A stretch of 9,420 nt of DNA, taken from NCBI GenBank assembly GCA_023701165.1, contig JAMPXL010000020.1:1-9420 (forward strand), read 5' to 3'. The notes beneath the pieces are model-generated. The model made no database searches. It worked only from the letters and a program-made list of their open reading frames with translations, and was not told the origin of the DNA. Positions within the stretch are counted from its first letter, which is position 1. Each line of letters begins with the position of its first letter. The stretch is from Geothrix sp. (lineage in GTDB: Bacteria > Acidobacteriota > Holophagae > Holophagales > Holophagaceae). A program made the position numbers and the translations under genes. This document shows positions 5,191-9,420 of this stretch, in pieces.

Positions 5191-6963
5191 CTACTTCAGC
5201 TCGATCTCGAAGGGCAGCCTGGCGTAGACGCCCCGGGGATCGTTCAGCGAGGTCAGCACGTCCAGCTGGCGGAGGAGCCCGCCCGCCAGCGCGTCCACCG
5301 GGCCGGGCTTGGCCAGCTTCCGGGGCTTGCTGCCCAGGTTCTTCAGGATCTCCTTCAGGGCGTCGGGCTCCTGCTCGGGCCCCACCACCTGGTAGTCATC
5401 GCCCGCCTTGATCCGCTCCGCCGCGTGCTTCACCGCCGCCCCGAGGCCGCCGAGCTCGTCCACCAGGCCCAGCTTCACGGCCTCCTGGCCCGACCAGACG
5501 CGGCCCTGGGCGATCTCCTTGACGGCCTCCGGCTTCATCTTCCGGCTGTCGGCCACCTTGGCCACGAACTGTTCGTAGATGCGGTCCACCAGGCCCTGGA
5601 TGCGCGCCAGTTCCAGATCGTTCTTGGGGCGCGTCAGGGTCACGGGATTGGCCAGCCGGGCGGTCTGCACGCTGTCCCAGGTGATGCCGTGGCCATTGGC
5701 CAGCTTCTTCACGTTGGGCAGCAGGCCGAAGACGCCGATGGACCCCGTGATGGTGCTGGGCTCGGCGAAGATGCGGTCGCCATAGGTGCTGATCCAGTAG
5801 CCGCCGGAGGCTGCCAGATGGCCCATGGAGACCACCACCGGCTTCACCTTCTTCGTGAGGATGACCTCGCGCTGGATGAGCTCCGAAGCCGACGCGCTGC
5901 CGCCGGGGCTGTTCACCCGGAGGACCACGGCCTTGATGCGGTCGTCCAGGCGCAGGCGGCGCAGCTCGCGGCTGAGGCGCTCGCCGCCCACCTGGCTGGA
6001 CTTGCCCTCGCCATCCACGATCTCGCCTTCCGCCACCACCACGGCGATGCGGGCCTTGCCCGTCTTCGCCTCGCCGGGGATACCGGCGTAGGTGGCCAGG
6101 GTGATCTGCGGGAAGTCCTTGTCCTTCGCCTGCTTGCCCGCCAGCTTCTTCAGCTCGTCGAGCACCTCGTCGTAGGGCGCGACGCGGTCCACCAGGCCCA
6201 GGGCCCTGGCCTCCTCCGCCTCCACCAGCCCCTTGTCATCGGCGATGGCCTGCAGATCCGCCGGGGCCTTCTTCCGGTCCTTCGCCACCGTGTCCTTCCA
6301 CTCGGACCAGATGTCGTTCAGCAGCTTCTGGATCTGCTCGCGGTTGGGCTCGCTCATGCGGTCGGTGATGAAGGGCTCCACGGCGCTCTTGTACTTGCCG
6401 ACGCGCGTGACCTGCACTTCCACGCCGTACTTCTTGAAGGCCTCGCCGAAGAACATGGGCTCGCTGGCCAGACCGTTCACCTCCATCTCGCCGAAGGGGT
6501 TGATGTACACGGTGGTGGCGCCAGCGGCCAGGTAGTAGTCCCGCTTGCTCCAGCCCAGGTTGTAGGCCAGCACAGGCTTCTTCGCCTTGAAGCGCTGGAT
6601 GGCCTCGCGCAGTTCGCGCAGCTGGGCGGGCCCGGCGTTCTGCAGGCTGCCCGTGAGGAACAACGCGGTGATGCGGCTGTCGGCGGCGGCCCGGTCCAGG
6701 GCCTCAATGGCCACGGGGAGGGACTGGCTCCGGGCTGCGCCACCCGCCAGCGCATCGCTGAGGGCCTCGCTGGGCTCGGGATCCCGCTCCCCGTCGGACA
6801 GGCTGGTGTCCAGATCAAAGACCAGCACCGCCTTGCCCGGCACCGTGGGCTTGCCCGAGGAGCCGATGGCCGCCAGCATCCCGAAGAACAGGACGAAGGC
6901 CAGCCCGCCGGCCACCATCAGGGCCAGCAGGGTGGCGAAGAAGCTCTTGAAGAAGGACTTCAT
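5191..6963 (-). CDS. sppA: Signal peptide peptidase SppA, 67K type
   Basis: SppA is a membrane-bound serine protease that degrades cleaved signal peptides after protein export, using a Ser/Lys dyad. The 590-residue product has the long, tandem-domain form of the E. coli type. A single N-terminal transmembrane anchor (about 8-32) follows two lysines, and the rest is expected in the periplasm. The first domain carries the conserved 'RVGKYKSAVEPFITDRMS' (187-204), in which Lys192 is the expected general base. The second carries 'LRVNSPGGSASASELI' (348-363) and 'MGHLAASGGYWIS' (380-392), in which Ser386 is the expected nucleophile. 'STITGSIGVFG' (403-413) follows. Both catalytic residues are therefore present. 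The start has GGAG 5 nt upstream. The flavin reductase gene lies 42 nt upstream and marC 6 nt downstream, all on one strand. Confidence 0.96.
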   Translation of the reverse strand: MKSFFKSFFATLLALMVAGGLAFVLFFGMLAAIGSSGKPTVPGKAVLVFDLDTSLSDGERDPEPSEALSDALAGGAARSQSLPVAIEALDRAAADSRITALFLTGSLQNAGPAQLRELREAIQRFKAKKPVLAYNLGWSKRDYYLAAGATTVYINPFGEMEVNGLASEPMFFGEAFKKYGVEVQVTRVGKYKSAVEPFITDRMSEPNREQIQKLLNDIWSEWKDTVAKDRKKAPADLQAIADDKGLVEAEEARALGLVDRVAPYDEVLDELKKLAGKQAKDKDFPQITLATYAGIPGEAKTGKARIAVVVAEGEIVDGEGKSSQVGGERLSRELRRLRLDDRIKAVVLRVNSPGGSASASELIQREVILTKKVKPVVVSMGHLAASGGYWISTYGDRIFAEPSTITGSIGVFGLLPNVKKLANGHGITWDSVQTARLANPVTLTRPKNDLELARIQGLVDRIYEQFVAKVADSRKMKPEAVKEIAQGRVWSGQEAVKLGLVDELGGLGAAVKHAAERIKAGDDYQVVGPEQEPDALKEILKNLGSKPRKLAKPGPVDALAGGLLRQLDVLTSLNDPRGVYARLPFEIELK

Positions 6964-7005
6964 GGTGGCTCCGGAATGACTGTCCAGGATCGCATACCTC
7001 TGAGG

Positions 7006-7548
7006 CTAGGAACGCAGCCGGGCCGCCAGCGACAGGAAGCCGTCGAGGATCTTCGGCACGGCCGAGGCGGTGCGGGCGTCCGTGGGCGCCCCGTGGGCAT
7101 CGAGCTGCTGGTCCGCGTGGGGCACCGTGAGCGCCTCCGGCAGGGCCAGGGCCCCCATGTTTGCCAGGGTGGCCCGCCAGGCCACGAGCCCCCGGGCGCC
7201 GCCGAAGGCGCCGGGACTCGCGGCGCATAGCAGCACCGGCAGGCCGGGCCAGGGGCTGGGCTTCAGGGTGCTCAGCCAGTCCACCGCGTTCTTGAGGTGG
7301 CCCGGAATGCCCGCGTTGTACTCCGGCGATACGATCACCAGGCCCTGGGCCGCGAGGAGGGCCCCGTGGAGGGCCAGGATCTCCGCCGAAGCCGCCAGGC
7401 CGTCCTCGTAGAGCGGCAGGCGCAGGGACTCGCCCGCAAAGACCGACACCCCGTGGTCCCGGGCTTCCAGCTGGCCCGCCAGGTGGCGCAGCAGATGGGC
7501 ATTCAGGGATCCAGGGCGAAGGCTTCCGCCCAGCAAGGCCACGCGCAT
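7006..7548 (-). CDS. NADPH-dependent FMN reductase-like flavoprotein
   Basis: The product is a 180-residue flavodoxin-fold protein of the NAD(P)H-dependent FMN reductase family (related to YieF/ChrR, ArsH and azoreductases). Such enzymes reduce FMN, quinones, azo compounds or metals with NAD(P)H. The phosphate-binding loop is GGSLRPGSLN (7-16). The flavin-binding signature SPEYNAGIPGHLKNAVDWLS spans 74-93, and 'ASPGAFGGARG' (110-120) is the third family loop. It is soluble, with no signal peptide. An AGGAGG-type Shine-Dalgarno (7558-7553) lies just before the start. It faces the bacilliredoxin gene across 83 bp, which suggests shared redox control. sppA follows 42 nt downstream and could be in the same transcript. 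The physiological substrate cannot be told from sequence. Confidence 0.92.
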   Translation of the reverse strand: MRVALLGGSLRPGSLNAHLLRHLAGQLEARDHGVSVFAGESLRLPLYEDGLAASAEILALHGALLAAQGLVIVSPEYNAGIPGHLKNAVDWLSTLKPSPWPGLPVLLCAASPGAFGGARGLVAWRATLANMGALALPEALTVPHADQQLDAHGAPTDARTASAVPKILDGFLSLAARLRS

Positions 7549-7631
7549 CGCTCCTCCTCATGTCTGAGGAAAGTGTGACCTGGATCAATCTCGACTTGAT
7601 TGGTAAACTTTTCTCTCCTGAGGAGGATCCC
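7549..7631. promoter_or_regulatory. Divergent intergenic regulatory region
   Basis: These 83 bases, visibly richer in A+T than their surroundings, separate the divergent flavin reductase and bacilliredoxin genes. On the + strand, TGGTAAACT (7601-7609) looks like an extended -10 (TGn plus TAAACT), with a weak -35 (TGGATC, 7581-7586) 17 bases upstream. Two Shine-Dalgarno stretches occupy the edges. I see no clear promoter for the - strand gene. Promoter function is inferred. Confidence 0.5.
7584..7600. promoter_or_regulatory. Operator-like inverted repeat ATCAA-N7-TTGAT
   Basis: ATCAA (7584-7588) and TTGAT (7596-7600) are perfect inverted arms around a 7-base spacer. The site spans the last three bases of the candidate -35 and most of the spacer of the candidate bacilliredoxin promoter, where a bound dimeric regulator would block polymerase. 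The arms are short and could arise by chance; no regulator gene is adjacent. Confidence 0.35.
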
Positions 7632-7634
7632 GTG
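7621..7634 (+). promoter_or_regulatory. Strong Shine-Dalgarno that decides a GTG start
   Basis: AGGAGG at 7621-7626 is a full consensus match and lies 5 nt before GTG at 7632-7634. This fixes the bacilliredoxin start there rather than at the in-frame ATG at 7560, which would run back through the promoter region and lacks a binding site. Confidence 0.85.
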
Positions 7635-8060
7635 TCGAACTACCCCGAGCCCATGGTTGCCCCGATGCGCGAAGAACTGACCCAGGTGGGTTTCCAGCAG
7701 CTCCTCACGCCGGCCCAGGTGGATGCGGCCCTCCAGCGGCCCGGCACCACCCTGCTGGTGGTGAACAGTGTCTGTGGCTGCGCCGCGGCAGGGGCCCGGC
7801 CCGGCGTCGCCGAGGCCCTGCGCGCTCAGGGCCTGCGCTTCGACCACCTGGTGACGGTCTTCGCCGGCATGGAGAAGGAGGCCACCGCCCAGGCCCGGGA
7901 GTACTTCGAGGGCGCCATGCCCACCAGCCCGCAGGCGGCCATCCTCAAGGACGGACAGCTGGTCCACCTCATGCAGCGCCAGGATTTCCTCGGCCACAGC
8001 CCCGAGGAGATCGCCGCCACCCTGACCGCCGCCTACCGGCAGACCGTCGCCGCCAGCTGA
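7632..8060 (+). CDS. BrxA/BrxB-family bacilliredoxin (DUF1094)
   Basis: The 142-residue product is a thioredoxin-like protein of the YphP/YqiW family. In Bacillus these bacilliredoxins remove bacillithiol from S-thiolated proteins. The diagnostic motif is NSVCGCAAAGARPGV (45-59), with the active-site pair Cys48-Gly49-Cys50. The family C-terminal segment 'SPQAAILKDGQLVHLMQRQDFLGHSPEEIA' is also present. It is a cytoplasmic protein. GTG at 7632 is selected by a consensus Shine-Dalgarno and gives the standard N-terminus (MSNYPEPMVAPMREEL). It faces a flavin reductase gene and precedes a CoA-transferase gene after 33 nt. Whether this organism makes bacillithiol cannot be seen here; a general disulfide or thiol role is the alternative. 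Family assignment is firm. Confidence 0.93.
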   Translation: MSNYPEPMVAPMREELTQVGFQQLLTPAQVDAALQRPGTTLLVVNSVCGCAAAGARPGVAEALRAQGLRFDHLVTVFAGMEKEATAQAREYFEGAMPTSPQAAILKDGQLVHLMQRQDFLGHSPEEIAATLTAAYRQTVAAS

Positions 8061-8093
8061 TCCGTTCCAGTAGGCTGGACATCGGAGAACCCG

Positions 8094-9212
8094 ATGCCCA
8101 AGCCCCTGTCCCACTTCAGGATCGTGGATCTGTCCTGCGTGCTGGCGGGTCCCTTCTCTACCCAGCTGCTGGCGGACTTCGGGGCCGAAGTCCAGAAGCT
8201 CGAGCCCCCCGAGGGCGACCCCACCCGCGGCTGGGGGCCCCCCTTCGAGGTCGGCGATGCCGGCGAAAGCGCCTACTTCCGCTGCGCCAACCGGGGCAAG
8301 CGCAGCCGCCCCATCGACCTCCACACGGAGGAAGGCCGGGCGGACCTCTTCGATCTGCTGAAGGACGCCGATGTGCTGGTGGAGAACTTCCGCGCCGATT
8401 CCGCCGACCGGCTGGGCCTGGGCTGGAAGCGGCTGCACGCGAAGTTCCCGAAACTCATCCTGGCCTCCATCCGCGGCTTCGCCTCGGACGTCACCGCCTC
8501 CCGGCGGGCGGGCTACGACTTCATCATCCAGGCCGAAAGCGGCTGGATGGCCATCACCGGCGAGCCCGAGGGCCGGCCCATGAAGGTGGGTGTGGCCCTG
8601 GTGGACGTGCTGGCGGGCCTCTACTGCGCCAACGGCATCCAGGCGGCCCTGCTGCACCGCGAGCGCACCGGCGAGGCCATCCACATCGAGGTGCCCCTCA
8701 TGGAGGCGGCCCTGGCGGGTCTGGTGAACGTGGCCGCGGGCTCCCTCATGACCGGCAAGCCTCCCCAGCGATGGGGCAACGCCCATCCCCAGATCGTGCC
8801 CTACCAGTCCTTCCGGTGCAGCGACGGCGACGTCGCCATCGGCGTGGGCAGCGACCGCCAGTTCGAGGTGCTGGCCATGTGGCTGGGCCTGGATCTCGAG
8901 GCCCGTCCCGAATGGCGGAAGAACCGTGGCCGCGTGAAGGACCGGGTGGAGCTGGTCGCCCTCATCGAAGCCCGCACCCTCGCCAGCACCGTGGCCGATG
9001 TGCTGGCCTTCTGCGAATCCAACGCCATCCCCGCCAGCCCCGTGCGCAGCGTGGACGACGTGCTGTTCCGCCATGGCGGCGGACTCCACAACCTGCTCCA
9101 GCCGCTCTTCGAGGCCGAAACCAACACCATGGTCCCCACCCTCGCCTCGCCGGTGCTGCTCAACGGCGAGCGGGCCTGCGCCGCCCTCCCTCCGCCCCGC
9201 TGGAGGTCCTGA
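8094..9212 (+). CDS. CaiB/BaiF (class III) CoA-transferase
   Basis: Family III CoA-transferases move CoA between carboxylic acids, as in formyl-CoA:oxalate transferase, carnitine CoA-transferase and succinyl-CoA-dependent enzymes. The 372-residue product opens with 'FRIVDLSCVLAGPFSTQLLADFGAEVQKLEPPEGDPTRGW' (8-47), the family N-terminus. 'ANRGKRSRPIDLHTEEGR' (65-82) and 'DVLVENFRADSADRLGLGW' (93-111) follow. The expected catalytic aspartate is Asp171 in 'VGVALVDVLAGLY' (165-177). The substrate cannot be inferred from sequence. The C-terminus is a little short: after 'LASPVLLNG' it ends 'ALPPPRWRS', without the usual 'G.HT..VL' tail. The start has GGAG (8084-8087) 6 nt upstream. The stop TGA overlaps the ATG of the next gene by one base, so the pair is translationally coupled. 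Confidence 0.93.
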   Translation: MPKPLSHFRIVDLSCVLAGPFSTQLLADFGAEVQKLEPPEGDPTRGWGPPFEVGDAGESAYFRCANRGKRSRPIDLHTEEGRADLFDLLKDADVLVENFRADSADRLGLGWKRLHAKFPKLILASIRGFASDVTASRRAGYDFIIQAESGWMAITGEPEGRPMKVGVALVDVLAGLYCANGIQAALLHRERTGEAIHIEVPLMEAALAGLVNVAAGSLMTGKPPQRWGNAHPQIVPYQSFRCSDGDVAIGVGSDRQFEVLAMWLGLDLEARPEWRKNRGRVKDRVELVALIEARTLASTVADVLAFCESNAIPASPVRSVDDVLFRHGGGLHNLLQPLFEAETNTMVPTLASPVLLNGERACAALPPPRWRS

Positions 9213-9214
9213 TG
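9202..9214 (+). promoter_or_regulatory. Shine-Dalgarno inside the CoA-transferase 3' end
   Basis: GGAGG (9202-9206) lies 5 nt before ATG at 9212-9214. The ATG overlaps the preceding stop as TGATG. This supports the start of the DUF721 gene and termination-reinitiation coupling. Confidence 0.75.
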
Positions 9215-9420
9215 CCCAGCCACCGGCGCATGCCGCGCCTCGTGCCCCTGGGCGCGCGCCTCCCGGATCAGAAGGCCCTGGCACGCCTTGCCCGCGCCTG
9301 GGCTTTCGTCGTGGGCCCCGCCCTGGCCGACCGCACCCGCCCCCTGCGCGTGGAGCGGGATGTCCTCGTCATGGGCTGCTGGGAGCTGGCCCGCATCGCC
9401 ACCCTGCGCGAAGCCGCCGC
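9212..9420 (+). CDS. DUF721 (DciA-like) protein, 5' part only
   Basis: The open frame starts at ATG 9212 and continues past the right edge, giving 69 visible residues. After a basic N-terminus (MPSHRRMPRLVPLGARL), the segment 'LARAWAFVVGPALADRTRPLRVERDVLVMGCWELARIATL' (25-65) fits the DUF721 pattern: W..VVG..LA..TRP, then a strand and a conserved Trp. DUF721 includes DciA, which loads the replicative helicase DnaB in bacteria without DnaC/DnaI. The protein would be cytoplasmic and nucleic-acid binding. The family also includes members of unproven function, and without the C-terminal half I cannot tell whether this is DciA itself. It is coupled to the CoA-transferase gene, with no obvious functional link. 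Confidence 0.75.
   Translation, partial: MPSHRRMPRLVPLGARLPDQKALARLARAWAFVVGPALADRTRPLRVERDVLVMGCWELARIATLREAA

Noticed and set aside
4147..7230. A 1027-codon open frame on the + strand opposite marC, sppA and the reductase
   Set aside because: It is antisense to three genes with clear family motifs. Its product is low-complexity (His, Gly, Ala, Leu, Gln-rich), and long stop-free antisense frames are expected at this GC content.
7560..7631. 24-residue N-terminal extension of the bacilliredoxin from an ATG at 7560
   Set aside because: It has no Shine-Dalgarno and would translate the candidate promoter. The consensus site at 7621-7626 points to GTG 7632, which gives the family N-terminus.
8066..8079. 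Small hairpin TCCAG-TAGG-CTGGA between the bacilliredoxin and CoA-transferase genes
   Set aside because: Only 5 bp and no T-run follows, so it is not a convincing terminator; probably chance.
7503..9284. A 593-codon open frame on the - strand opposite the bacilliredoxin and CoA-transferase genes
   Set aside because: It is antisense to well-supported genes, has biased composition and no recognisable domain; a high-GC artefact.
1..9420. tRNA, rRNA, 4.5S RNA, CRISPR array, insertion sequence, phage or defence genes
   Set aside because: I looked and saw no cloverleaf, repeat-spacer pattern, transposase, integrase or terminal inverted repeats; nearly all DNA is occupied by assignable genes.

Overview
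The window is GC-rich, roughly two-thirds G+C by eye, densely packed and almost wholly coding. All but one gene can be assigned to known families, and most are housekeeping genes. The gene content (ffh, a TPR protein, rpsP, khpA, rimM, a DUF4442 hotdog protein, SppA, MarC, a DUF1094 bacilliredoxin and a DUF721/DciA-like protein) fits a Gram-negative, high-GC bacterium. My tentative guess is Acidobacteriota, of the Holophagae/Geothrix type. That guess is an impression from protein style, not from a search; Myxococcota-like or other high-GC phyla are possible.

Left block (+ strand, 55-4579), translation and protein export. ffh, the SRP GTPase, is followed after 10 nt by a TTG-initiated, membrane-anchored TPR protein of unknown role. 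A sigma70-like promoter then drives rpsP (ribosomal protein S16). A 9-bp hairpin followed by a short T-rich run separates rpsP from khpA (KH-domain RNA-binding protein), which runs closely into rimM (30S maturation factor). A DUF4442 hotdog protein follows rimM in the position where trmD and rplS are often found; neither is in this window.

Middle block (- strand, 7548 down to 4576), envelope and redox. In transcription order this is an NADPH-dependent FMN reductase-like flavoprotein, the signal peptide peptidase SppA (67K type with both catalytic residues visible), and the MarC-family membrane protein. The gaps are 42 nt and 6 nt, so a three-gene operon is plausible. The marC stop codon interlocks with the stop of the DUF4442 gene in one CTAG tetranucleotide, leaving no intergenic DNA between the convergent genes.

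Right block (+ strand, 7632-9420). An 83-bp divergent intergenic region carries a promoter-like sequence with a small inverted repeat. It separates the flavin reductase from a bacilliredoxin-family protein with a CGC motif. A CaiB/BaiF family CoA-transferase follows. Its stop overlaps by one base the start of a DUF721 (DciA-like) gene that runs off the window.

I found no mobile element, CRISPR array, tRNA, rRNA or defence system, and no convincing previously undescribed system. The points most worth a second look are the TPR gene between ffh and rpsP, the replacement of trmD-rplS by DUF4442, the out-of-frame 18-bp direct repeat in the TPR gene, the post-rpsP attenuator-like hairpin, and the divergent redox pair with its operator-like repeat.
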